This document shows, piece after piece, positions 54,843 to 64,000 of a stretch of DNA of 64,000 nt. Both the position numbers and the translations under genes were made by a program. Position 1 is the stretch's first letter, and each line of letters begins with the position of its first letter. The notes below the pieces were generated by a model, which worked only from the letters and a program-made list of their open reading frames with translations, ran no database searches and was not told where the DNA came from. Source of the DNA: Hydrangea macrophylla (taxonomy: Eukaryota > Streptophyta > Magnoliopsida > Cornales > Hydrangeaceae); contig CM066991.1 of NCBI GenBank assembly GCA_033977485.1, positions 56,398,850 through 56,462,849 of the forward strand, in the 5' to 3' direction.

Positions 54843-56750
54843 ATGTCCGATAATTCCATCGAAGGAATTTTCGGAAACCCGTTCTATTTATCCAATTCAT
54901 CTAGTTCTATTAACCTCATAGTTACACCGATAAATCCAATGGATGATAATCAAAGTGAAAACGGTGATAATGTGGTCATACCAATTGACGATTCATTGCA
55001 TCCTTTGTGTGATCTCGTGACACCCGAACACGCGCCTACGTCGTCTTGTATCCTCATTCCACCTCATGCAGGCGAATTTCAATTTCGCAATGGAATGATT
55101 CAACTCCTTCCTACCTTTCATGGAATGGAGAGCGAGAAAGCGTATCTACATGTCAAGGACTTTGAGGATGTTTGCAAAACTTTCTCACAGAATTGTCCTG
55201 TAGATGTAACACGTCTAATGCTGTTTCCCTTCACTTTGAAGGATAAAGCAAAAGCGTGGTTACTCACCTTAAAACCCAATTCAATCTACACATGGCATGC
55301 GATGAACACTGCTTTCCTAAAGAAATTCTTTTCACCTCGCATGACCACCGAGCTTAAAAGACAAATAAACTCTTACAAACAAAAGAACAATGAAACCTTC
55401 ACCCAAACTTGGGAGCGTTTCAAGGATTTGCTACTCTCATGCCTACATCATGGGTACGAGAAATGGCAAACCATAAGCTATTTCTATGAAGGGTTGAATG
55501 GGGAAACTAAAAAGTTGGTCGAGACCATGAGTTCAGGGCCATTTCTTCGCAAAAACACGTAGGAAGTTGAAGCTCATTTTGAGTGGCTAGCCGAACACGC
55601 CCATGAATGGTCAAATTCAGATGATGTCCCACGCTCACAGATCTCCTGTGTAGAAGAGAAAAGTTTATATCAACTAAAAAGTGAGGATCATCTAATGAAC
55701 AAGTATGAAGAACTAGCAAAGAAAGTGGAGGAATTGGGGATGAAAGGAGAGAGTTCTAGGCAGTTTTTGCCTGAAGAACCGTGCGGCACATGCAACATGC
55801 TGGGACACACTACTCAATACTGTCCCAATGTGCCATATTTTCAAGAACAACCCCCCATGAAAATGAACGCCATGCAAGGGTATAGGGGGCGGGGAATTCC
55901 TACAACAACTATAATTCACAAAATAATAACAATAGATGGAATCACCCGGGGTTCGACTGAAAAAACAATGCTGGGACCCAAAACCAATTTCAACAACAAC
56001 AGCCCTACAATACCAATAATCAATATCAAGGGCAATACAACAGGTAGTCCCAGCCATTCAATCAGAATAGAACAAACAACTACAACAACGCTCAACCCTC
56101 ACTTAATCAACAGGAGAATGTCTATGTGCCACCTCACAAAAAGGTGCAAGAGGAAGATCCACTCTCTAACGCGAATTTAACGCAACAGTTAATTCAAATG
56201 ATGAGCAAAATGTCCGCGACATTAGAGAGGATGGATGCACGACAAGAGGGTTCGAGTGGCACATTTCCCGCTCAACCACTTCCAAACCCTAAGGGTTACA
56301 ACAATGGCCCTCCTAATCATGAACAGGCAAAAGCCGTGACTACATTAAGAAGCGGCAAAGTCATAGGGCAAAACATGCCTCATTCAACTCCCGAGGAGTA
56401 TGAAGAGTAGGAAGTGGTAATTAGGAGAAAACCATCTACTCAAGCAGAAGAATCGTCCACTACAGACAAACCATTAGAACCAAACAAGGATGCTTCTAAA
56501 GAAGTGGAGGAAGTGGAGAGAAGGCCTGGAAAGGAGCCTGTCATTGACGAATTACCCAAATGCCCTTTCCCTGTGCCTTACCCTCAAAGGTTCAAGAAAC
56601 CCCAAAACGAGGCGAAATCAGGAGTTCTTGGAGTTATTCAAACAAGTCAAAATCAATCTCCCACTCCTTGATGCCATCAAACAAGTGCCAGCCTACGCTA
56701 AGTATCTAAAGGACTATGCACGGTCAAGAGGAGGCAAAGCGTAAAGAAAC
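54843..56750 (+). pseudogene. gag: Gag of the Athila-type element
   Basis: ATG chosen at 54843 (MSDNSIEGIFGNPFYL). The capsid domain runs to 55560 (AKAWLLTLKPNSIYTW, KKFFSPRMTTELKRQI), where an in-frame TAG interrupts it; the frame continues to a zinc knuckle CGTCNMLGHTTQYC near 55785-55826. A frameshift near 55890 leads into an Asn/Gln-rich region and then KKVQEEDPLSN and QAKAVTTLRSGKV (56126-56410). A stop at 56408, a frameshift near 56620 and a stop at 56742 follow. Gag forms the particle. Non-functional but only lightly decayed. Confidence 0.87.
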
Positions 56751-56819
56751 ACGCTTATGTCGCTTGCCAAGCGAGCGCAATCATTCAAAATGAGTTGCCT
56801 CCAAAGCTTAAAGACCCTG

Positions 56820-57428
56820 GCACACCAACTGTCTTATGCAGAATTGGGAATCAACGGATAGACAACGCACTCCTTGTTAGGAGCTAGTGTAAACCTGCTG
56901 CCATACTCAGTATATAAATAATTAAGGTTGGGTGAACTCAAACCCACTCGAGTTGCATTGCAATTGGCAGACAGGTCAGTCAAATATCCTAGAGGAATAC
57001 TGGAGGATGTTCTGGTGCAAATAGACACTTTTGTCTTCTCGGTAGATTTTGTGATTCTAGACACAGAACCTGTGTCTAACCCATGTGCACAAATCCCGGT
57101 AATTTTTCGACATCCATTCCTCAACACCATAGATGCCACAATCAAAATAAGAAGTGATATCATGACCATCGTATTCGGGAACATGACTTTAAATGTCAAG
57201 ATATTCTCAAATCCCCGACCTGAAGAATACGAGGATGACGAAGAAGTTAACTGCATCGAAACGGTCATCGAAGATGAGGCTGATCTTGTATAGTACAAAG
57301 ATCCCTTGGAGGTAATTGTGTCACAATTCGACACTACATATCAACCTAATGATTCTACCCCATTGGACGCTGCCCTAAATCATGTCTGCCTTGTGATGGA
57401 AACAAAGGAGGAAGATAGAGATGAATGA
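56820..57428 (+). pseudogene. pol: Protease and spacer of the Athila-type element
   Basis: The segment at 56928-57293 (LQLADRSVKYPRGILEDVLV) is the typical Athila protease body. The active site around 56865-56895 still reads LLGASVNLLP in one frame, but the position of the catalytic Asp is Leu, and a frameshift and stop follow. A linker (57294-57428) with stops joins it to RT. Confidence 0.78.
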
Positions 57429-58470
57429 ATGTGGGTCATAACATATGAACCCTTACCTCCAAAAACCAAGTTAACTATGCCTTCAAAATTTCAGTTTCCT
57501 GATTTGGAATTAAAGGAGCTTCCAAAAGAGCTCAAATACGCTTTTTTGGGAACTGAGAAGACTTATCCTGTTATAATCTCATCTACGTTAAATCCAGAAC
57601 AAGAGGATGAGTTGATTCAAATGCTCAAACTGCACAAGGGAGCATTGGGATGGACTATTGCCGACCTAAAAGGCATAAGCCCATCTATTTGCACCCATAA
57701 GATTTATCTAGAGGACGACGCTAAACCTTTGCGACAAATGCAGAGGCATTTAAATCCAAATATGCAAGAAGTAGTTAAAAAAGAAGTCTTAAAACTTCTA
57801 GACATTGGGATAATATACCCTATCTCTGACAGCCCTTGGGTTAGCCCTACCCAGGTGGTGCCCAAAAAGGCTGGTATAACGGTTATCCCAAACAAAGACG
57901 GTGAACTAGTACCAACACGCGTCCCCACTGGATGTCGGATGTGTATTGATTATCGCAAGTTAAATACTGTGACCCAAAAAGACCACTTTCCATTGCCGTT
58001 CATGAACGAGTGGCGGGTCATAAGTATTATCGTTTCTTGGACGGATACAGTGGGTACAACCAAATTGAAATTGCTCCTGATGATCAGGAGAAAACAACAT
58101 TCACATGTCCGTTCGGTACGTTCGCTTACCGCCGTATGCCTTTTGGCCTATGCAATGCACCTGCTACCTTTCAGCAGTGCATGTTAAGTATTTTCAGTGA
58201 TATAGTTGAACAGACACTCGAGGTCTTTATGGACTATTTCTCAGTGTTCGGCCATAGTTTCGATAACTGCCTAGAAAACCTTGAGAAAGTGTTAGCGAGA
58301 TGCGAGGACAAACACCTAGTACTAAACTGGGAAAAATGCCACTTCATGGTGACCAAAGGAATTGTCCTCGGCCACATTATCTCTGACAAAGGTATCCAAG
58401 TCGATAAAGCAAAAATTGATATTATCTCCAACTTACCTGTCCCTCGAACAGTCTGAGACAACCGTTCTTT
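57429..58470 (+). pseudogene. pol: Reverse transcriptase of the Athila-type element
   Basis: 57429-58000 holds the N-terminal part and fingers (VVPKKAGITVIPNKDGE, CRMCIDYRKLN). A frameshift near 58005 moves to the frame of 58010-58456 (FLDGYSGYNQIEIAPDDQ, RMPFGLCNAPATFQQ). The catalytic loop reads FMDYFSVFG: the second Asp of the metal-binding pair is Tyr (codon 58235-58237), so polymerase activity is lost even without the frameshift. A TGA follows after VPRTV. Confidence 0.88.
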
Positions 58471-59040
58471 TCTGGGACATGCGGGATTTTATCGACGCTT
58501 TATCCAAAACTTTAGTACGATCTCTAGACCACTGTGCCAACTCCTAGTCAAAGATTCACCTTTTGTGTGGTCAGATAACTGTCAAATATCTTTTGACGCA
58601 CGAAAGGAACACCTTACCTCCGCACCGATAATACAGGCACCCGACTGCGGTTTGCCTTTTGAGTTAATGTGCGATGCTAGTGACTACGCCATTGGCGCAG
58701 TCCTAGGATAGCAGAAGGACGACAAGCCTTATGTTATATACTTTGCCAGCCGAACACTCAACGAAGCTCAAATGAACTATACAACTACTGAAAAAGAGCT
58801 ACTGGCAATAGTCTTCGCTCTGGACAAATTCAGGTCTTATCTGATAGGGTCCCCAATAGTCTGTTTTACAGACCACTTGGCCCTCAAGTACCTGTTATCT
58901 AAGAAAGATGCGAAACAGAGGCTTATCCGTTGGATACTCCTACTCCAAGAATTTGATATCACTATCAAGGATAAAAAGGGAGTAGAGAATGTGGTTGCTG
59001 ACCACCTATCTAGGTTAACATTCACGGATAATACTGAGCC
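58471..59040 (+). pseudogene. pol: RNase H of the Athila-type element
   Basis: The connection FYRRFIQNFSTISRPL leads to RNase H with the first Asp region (FELMCDASDYAIGAVLG), a TAG at about 58709, then [19 protein letters not shown] and [13 protein letters not shown] in the long open frame from 58772. It would remove RNA from the hybrid. Confidence 0.85.
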
Positions 59041-60363
59041 CATGCCATTCAAAGATGAATTCCCAGACGAGCAAATTATGGCAGTCTTGGGTTTACCCTG
59101 GTATGCAGACATAGTAAACTACCTGGCCGCAGGAGAAACTCCTAGACACTGGTCAAATCAAGATAGGAAGCGGTTCCTCTCGTTTGCACGCCATTTCTTT
59201 TTCGATGACCCTTATTTATTAAAGTATTATGCTGATCAGGTCATCAGGCGTTGCGTCCCTAATGAGGATATAACCATAATTCTAGCCTCATGCCACTCTG
59301 AAGTGTGTGGTGGCGATTTTTCTTCCCAAAAGACTGCACAAAAAGTCCTACATAGCGGATTTTATTGGCCCACCATATTTAAGGACGCTTATTCTTTCTA
59401 CAAATCGTGCCAATGCTGTCAAAAGCTAGGTACTATTTCAAAAAGAAATTCTATGCCCTTAACCCCTATTATCACAATTGAAATATTCGATTGTTGGGGC
59501 ATAGACTTTATGGGCCCGTTCCCTAACTCAAATAACTGCGAATACATACTCCTAGCTGTGGAGTACGTATCAAAATGGGTGGAAGCAATACCAACGAGAC
59601 GCAATGACCACAAAACAGTCATGTATTTTCTTAAGGAAAACATTTTATCGAGTTTCGGAACCCCAAAAGCATTATTAAGTGACCAAGGCAAGCATTTCTG
59701 CAACAGGCCTTTGGAAGCACTACTCAAGAAATATGGGGTACACCATAAAATCGCTCTAGCGTACCACCCACAAACAAACGGGAAGGCAGAGTTAGCTAAC
59801 TGTGAAATCAAACATATACTTGAAAAAACGGTTAGTTTCAATAGATAAGATTGGGCTTACAAACTGACTGATGCTTTATGGGCATACCGCACAACCTTTA
59901 AGACAAATCTGGGAATGTCTCCTTATAGGCTGGTGTATGGTAAGGCGTGTCACCTTCTTGCCGAAATAGAACATAAAGCTTATTGGGCAACACACTCATT
60001 AAATTTTGACATTAAGGAGGGAGGACATCTCCGGAAACTCCAGTTGGCTGAACTGGAAGAAATCGGTCGAGATGCTTGCGACAATGCCAAACTCCACAAG
60101 GAACGGTTGAAGGCGCGCCACGATCGAACGATCATTCGTAAATCTTTCGAGCCGGGGCAGAAAGTTTTATTATATGATTCACGCCTTCATCTCTTCCCAG
60201 GCAAACTCTGATCTCGGTGGACATGACCTTTCACAGTCAAATCTGTCTTTCCACACGGGGCAGTTGAGCTATTTAACCCTAAGAACGACGGAAGTTTCAA
60301 GGTCAATGGCCAAAGGTTGAAACCGTTCTTAGAGGATTTCCAACCCGAGGTCGAGCACATCTA
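59041..60363 (+). pseudogene. pol: Integrase of the Athila-type element
   Basis: The zinc-binding part reads [15 protein letters not shown] then CQCCQKLG: the second His of the HHCC motif is Asp (codon 59315-59317). The core keeps its catalytic residues ([37 protein letters not shown]). A stop after VSFNR at 59848 is followed in frame by the C-terminal part 59849-60211 ([32 protein letters not shown]), then TGA codons near 60210 and 60226 and the end at about 60363. No chromodomain, as usual for Athila. Confidence 0.87.
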
Positions 60364-60538
60364 ACTGGATGCGCCTGACTATACTTCAAACTAAAACGCC
60401 TGAGTGCGTTCTCCCAATGTTGTTGTACTTTGTCCTTTCCTGCATTTCGTTTTGTTTTATCTTTTGTTTGTCTTTTTGATTGTGACTTCGATTCTTAATC
60501 TGCTATTCCGTGCTGTCTTTCCCTTGCAGGATATCAAG

Positions 60539-61349
60539 ATGCGGGATGATGATGTTCATTCTATAGGGTCATGGGCTGATTCCGAATATCAGAACCCACT
60601 GTGGATTGCTGACGAGATAGCATTCTGCTTATCTCCTTATCAAGGACCAGGGGCAGATGATGTAGTGGACCTGACCTATGGGTACATCCCTTATGATCCT
60701 GCTCTCCTCCAAATCAACCCATTTGAGCATATGGACCTTTCTGGAGAGGAAGGAGAACATGAAGGGTATGCTATTAGAGAAGTGGATGACGCACTATTGG
60801 AACAATGGGAAAATGACTAAATGTGGGAGCCATGGGAAGAAGATGACCTACAAGATGTCCTGCCCGAACGCCACAATGCTGTTTTCACCTATGTTGACGA
60901 CTTCATGGTCATCCATGTGGTTCCCTACATCTATGAGTATGTCAGTTACTTGCTATTCAGGCTTCAATGCCCTCTACCAGCTAGTGCATCTGGGGATATC
61001 TGGCCAATAGTGAGGTTAATTTTGGGTCACATTCCTTTCATTTTCTTTTCGTTTTGCTTTATTTATCTCTTCCTTTTTGTTTTTATGTTGCTCTTGTTAA
61101 CTTATTTTCTCCGTTTTTGTTTTGGTTTCCCTTTGTCAGGAATATCACTATGAATCTACCATTCCCACCGCTATACCTTCCACATCAACTCTTTCATGGG
61201 TACAGTCCCCGAATACTCCGCCGCAAGAGGAAAGTCCGTTGCGCAATCATACTCCTTTATCCTTGTCTCCATGCGGATCACCTCTTGCCTGTGATATCAA
61301 TTCCTCACAGAGTTCAAACTTGCTTGATGATGTCCTTGTTGCGTTCTGA
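60539..61349 (+). pseudogene. Spliced acidic ORF after integrase (unknown)
   Basis: A polypyrimidine tract and CCCTTGCAG acceptor end at 60529, ten bases before ATG 60539 (MRDDDVHSIGSWADSEYQ). The frame is rich in Asp, Glu, Trp and Tyr and has one TAA at 60818 before continuing (MWEPWEEDDLQDVLPERH) to 61009. A donor ATA/GTGAGG at 61010 and an acceptor TTTGTCAG at 61139 would join it in frame to a Ser/Thr/Pro-rich second exon (EYHYESTIPTAIPSTS) ending at 61349. The intron (130 bases) is T-rich. I do not recognise the protein; it is not part of core Athila pol. Expression and splicing are inference. Confidence 0.55.
61010..61139 (+). other. Putative 130-base intron
   Basis: GTGAGG...TTTGTCAG, strongly T-rich, with a TTGTTAACTT branch-like site near 61094-61103. 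Phase 0 on both sides keeps the frame open. Confidence 0.5.
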
Positions 61350-61780
61350 CTATTCTGGGAAAGGGAATCATCGAGTTTAGACTCTACATTCGAAGTTCTG
61401 GCGGCGAAAGAAGCTGTGGATGAAGATATCTTTTTGCTTGAAGAATAGTGTTTCACTCCAATTGTTTTATGTCATTTCATATCTGCTTTAATAAATTGGA
61501 GTGTATTCTTGAACAAAGTATTATTAATTTCAGTTTTTATTTTAGTTTTCTTTTTCAATAAGGTTTTACATACCATTTGTGGGGGCAATAAGATTGCACA
61601 GGGATGCTATTTTAAGAATTTATTTATATATATGAATTTGCAATTATCCACTATGAGGTTGACGTTTTTGGCCTACATGTTCTGGCAATGCACTGTTTTA
61701 TCCCTATTCTGTATGTCCAGATCAATCTTGGTTAGTTAAGGGTGTGTAATTTTTCAATTCAGGATATTGTGGATTTTTTT
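61350..61780 (+). other. Non-coding stretch after the first extra ORF
   Basis: AT-rich with AATAAA-like sequence near 61489-61500 and 61556-61562. Probably the 3' untranslated part of the preceding ORF. No gene is visible. Confidence 0.4.
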
Positions 61781-61898
61781 TGTTCGATCGATCTAACATA
61801 TCTTGATCGATCGAGAGTGTCATGACCTCGAGCGCTTGAGAAGGACTCAATCGATCGACAGTTCGATCGATCGAACCTTCTCGATCGATTGATCGAAC
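61781..61898. repeat. Internal TCGATCGA palindrome array 1 of Athila
   Basis: Six units (GTTCGATCGATCTAAC, TTGATCGATCGAGAG, CTCGAGCGCTTGAG, CTCAATCGATCGAC, GTTCGATCGATCGAAC, TCGATCGATTGATCGAAC). It repeats the motif of the LTR arrays although it is in the interior, 7 kb from the LTR, and is followed within a few bases by a TATA-like sequence. Confidence 0.9.
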
Positions 61899-61900
61899 TC

Positions 61901-61910
61901 TATTTTTAAA
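61901..61910 (+). promoter_or_regulatory. TATA-like element of a putative internal promoter
   Basis: TATTTTTAAA directly after array 1. Weak as a TATA box alone; the call depends on the array, leader and splice sites around it. Confidence 0.35.
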
Positions 61911-62095
61911 CAAGGCGTCGTTCCAAAGTTTCAATCAGTCACTCCTTCTCTCTCCTTTACTCAAGTGATCGAACACAGAGAGCAACTCCCACGATTTTGG
62001 CTTCCCCCACTTCAAACTACATCCATTAAGGAGCTCCGGATCCCCCAGATCGTCAGTGGCACCACCGGCACCCTACACCCAGCGCGTCTCTTGAG

Positions 62096-62443
62096 GTGAG
62101 CCGCCGAGTCACCCCTCATATTTCTTTTCCTTTCAAATTCATATGGGGGTGCCCCCCATTGATTCTTTAACTCCTTTTCGTAGTGTTATTCATGAATTTG
62201 TTGTTTTCGGGCCATCCCTATTCTTAATCGTTGCAACTGCCACTTCGCTGTTCTCGATCGATCGAACTGGTTTCGATCGATTGAACCCAGTTACTGTTCA
62301 ATCGATCGAACATTCTCGAGCGATCGAACCAAAGATACTCTCGATCGATCGAACAGGCTTCGATCGATCGAAGTGTGGCAGTTTCTTTCTTTTTATTGTT
62401 TGCCCTGTACTAATATGTTCTCTCGTTTCTTCTTCCTTTTTAG
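62096..62443 (+). other. Putative 5'-UTR intron before the last ORF
   Basis: Donor GAG/GTGAGC at 62096, branch site TACTAAT at 62409-62415, pyrimidine tract and acceptor CTTTTTAG at 62443, 9 bases before ATG 62453. All three signals are strong for a plant intron. The second internal palindrome array lies inside it. Confidence 0.6.
62252..62372. repeat. Internal TCGATCGA palindrome array 2 of Athila
   Basis: Six units spaced about 20 bases (CTCGATCGATCGAAC twice, TTTCGATCGATTGAAC, GTTCAATCGATCGAAC, CTCGAGCGATCGAAC, CTTCGATCGATCGAAG). It stands to array 1 as the two LTR arrays stand to each other. Confidence 0.9.
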
Positions 62444-62452
62444 GGTTTTATC

Positions 62453-64000
62453 ATGAATCCGATCACTGGCTACCATAAATCTAAGCCGTTCGACCTCGCT
62501 ATACCTGACCCAGTTCCAGATCACGGGTTTAGAAACGAGGAAGACCGTGTTTGGTTCACCCATTACTTCCAGTCGCGGAAGGTCATGATCGAGCGTCCCC
62601 TTGAGATTGCCTGGCTGGCTACTCCGTGGTACCTTGTATGGATACGTGCCATGCCCCAGTGGTACACACTATTCTCCCAGCCTAAGCTTATGAATCTATC
62701 CTGGATACGGGAGGCGTGTGCGACGATGATCCGAGAACCGGGTGCTCCGTTCACCCTTCGTTCATTTTTTCGTGGCCGGGAGATTATTTTTAGCCCGGCC
62801 ACCGTTGCTGCTGCTCTTGGGGTACCGGAGGTACCTGATTGTGTATGTCCCCATCGTCCTGACACACCTCAGCTATCACCGACCATCATTATCCAAGAGA
62901 TCACCGGGGGATGGCAAGGCCCTCATTCCCGACCTCCACCTCACAGATAATTACCATATGCTCCACCTCACCCTGAGCAATTGCTTATTAGTGACATCAT
63001 ATAGGGAGAAGGTTGCACCATGGTATGCCCGGGTTTTATATGCGATAGGGACACGACAGCCAGTCTGTTTGCCCCGCCTTTACATCGACTTCATGCGACA
63101 CCCTACACGTTACATTCAGGCTAAAAAGCACCTGAAGGGTGCTTGGGCTATTCATAGGGTGATCGAGCATGCATGCATCATTCCTTTGGCGGGGGACGCG
63201 ACTGTCTAGTCCCGCAGTCGGTTTAGAGAGACAGCTTCCTACCGGTCCGATGCACATAAGAGGAAGCGAAAAGGAAAAGGCAAGGCGAAGGTGGGAGAGA
63301 AGAGGAGACGTGGAGGCGGGACAGATACTGAGGGAGCTGGTTCTGGGACGCCCACAGAGGCTGAGGAGCAAGATTCTGATGAGGAGGGTGACCCAGTGGG
63401 GGAGGCTGCCCGTTTTGAGTTGAGACAGCGGTCTCAGGCTCCCGCCCAGGGAGAGTCTTCTTCTGCGCCTCTCCCTACTATTCCCGAGTTTCTATTAGAG
63501 GAGAGAGAGGCCCGGATTAGACTCGAGGGCAAGATAGATCACATATCCACCATACTGACGACCCTATTAGTTCAGCTAGGGTTCGATCCAATCATACCCC
63601 CATCTTCCCCTCCATCTGCACCTCCACCACCCACCACTGCCCCATCTTCCGATGCCCCTACTGGTCCTTCATCCTCCAATCCCCCGGTTGATCTTTCTGC
63701 TCCTTCTACATCTGCTGTACCACCTACTGCACCATCATCATCAGCGGGACCACCTAATTCTGAGATACCACTTCCACCTCCTCCTGTCGTGGCCGACACA
63801 TCAGTTTCTACCCCAGCTACCACTATTGCGAGTGATCCGGCTACCGCTACTACGGTTGTCGAGGGTGGTGTTCTGGATGTTCTGGATCTATTGATCGACA
63901 TTTTATCTGATGTTCCCAATGATGGGGGGATCTGTTGGTTTCGTTATGTAGTTTTGGTTGGTTTGGTATATTCTGGGTTGTTTGTTGGGCATTTTTGGAC
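62453..64000 (+). pseudogene. Athila post-integrase ORF (plant mobile-domain-like)
   Basis: ATG 62453 (MNPITGYHKSKPFDLAIP). The N-terminal ~230 residues, with SFFRGREIIFSPATVAAALG and later YREKVAPWYARVLYAIG, resemble the putative plant transposon protein domain (Transposase_32 type) found in Athila-group elements. A frameshift lies between about 62890 and 62950 and a TAG at 63207-63209. After that come a strongly basic run KRKRKGKGKAKVGEKRRR (nuclear-signal-like, 63255-63310), acidic residues, a helical segment (LLEEREARIRLEGKIDHI), a long Pro/Ser/Thr-rich region and a hydrophobic tail (RYVVLVGLVYSGLFVG) that is still open at the window end. Earlier literature calls this region env-like; the basic run argues for a nuclear role instead. 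Confidence 0.7.

Larger units (their letters stand above)
53084..64000 (+). mobile_element. Athila-type Ty3/gypsy retrotransposon, 3' end outside window
   Basis: Complete 5' LTR (53084-54714), Asp-tRNA-type primer-binding site, gag, protease, RT, RNase H, integrase and two further ORF regions. The gag C-terminal QAKAVTTLRSGKV segment, the RT and the primer-binding site identify the Athila lineage. The 3' LTR is not reached. It inserted into the gag of the Tat-type element; the last five bases before it are GGTCA, the expected target duplication to be sought after the 3' LTR. Confidence 0.9.

Noticed and set aside
60404..60538. N-terminal membrane segment of the first extra Athila ORF
   Set aside because: The hydrophobic stretch lies in the T-rich tract before the acceptor at 60529; the frame is probably not translated there.
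63572..63919. 115-codon Gly/Val-rich minus ORF near the right edge
   Set aside because: Antisense of the Pro/Ser/Thr-rich region of the Athila post-integrase ORF.
1..64000. Host protein-coding genes, tRNA or rRNA genes
   Set aside because: All sizeable frames match transposable-element proteins or are shadows; no tRNA cloverleaf or rRNA segment was recognised by eye, though a tRNAscan or Rfam run would be needed to exclude them fully.

Overview
This is plant nuclear DNA, almost certainly from a eudicot: AT-rich, with no bacterial-style operons, and made almost wholly of nested, decayed transposable elements. I see no convincing host gene, rRNA, tRNA or CRISPR array. Assignments rest on terminal sequences, target-site duplications (TSDs), primer-binding sites (PBS), and protein motifs read by eye.

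Layout. 1-2230: minus-strand partial LTR of a Tat-type Ty3/gypsy element. 2231-3494: minus-strand chromovirus-like LTR remnant. 3495-10958: plus-strand Tekay/Del-like chromovirus with both LTRs and a scrambled interior. 11616-19740: minus-strand Tekay-like element A (3' LTR, pol, gag and an acidic ORF upstream of gag), abutting an oppositely oriented LTR piece (19752-20230). 21440-22604: non-autonomous Mutator-like element with a 9-bp TSD. 23515-28344: minus-strand Ty1/copia element lacking its 5' end. 28394-47654: tandem pair of minus-strand Tekay-like elements (C and D) sharing the LTR 41697-43795. Both interiors carry a plus-strand LTR inserted at the same site with the same TSD, and C is also split by a PIF/Harbinger transposon (35023-39369, TSD TTA). 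47997-53083: plus-strand Tat-type LTR, PBS, leader and gag, cut by an Athila-type element starting at 53084 that runs past the window end with gag, pol and two extra downstream ORFs.

Common theme. At least five LTR families here carry clusters of short degenerate palindromes at similar positions: one just upstream of the TATA box, often a second several hundred bases downstream. The palindrome differs by family (TCGATCGA, CAATCGATTG, GGCAYTCARTGARTGCC, CTCGAGCGCT, GC-rich CGCGCG). The Athila element has a second array-TATA-array block inside it, in front of its last ORF, with a good splice donor, branch point and acceptor. Two of the lineages also carry non-canonical ORFs: the acidic pre-gag ORF of the Tekay-like elements and the two post-integrase ORFs of Athila. 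One testable idea is that family-specific arrays pair with element-encoded or host factors that activate or unsilence that family, by analogy with the VANC proteins of VANDAL transposons; this is inference.

Most coding regions are broken by stops, frameshifts, deletions or lost catalytic residues, many of them C-to-T or G-to-A type changes, as expected for old methylated repeats.
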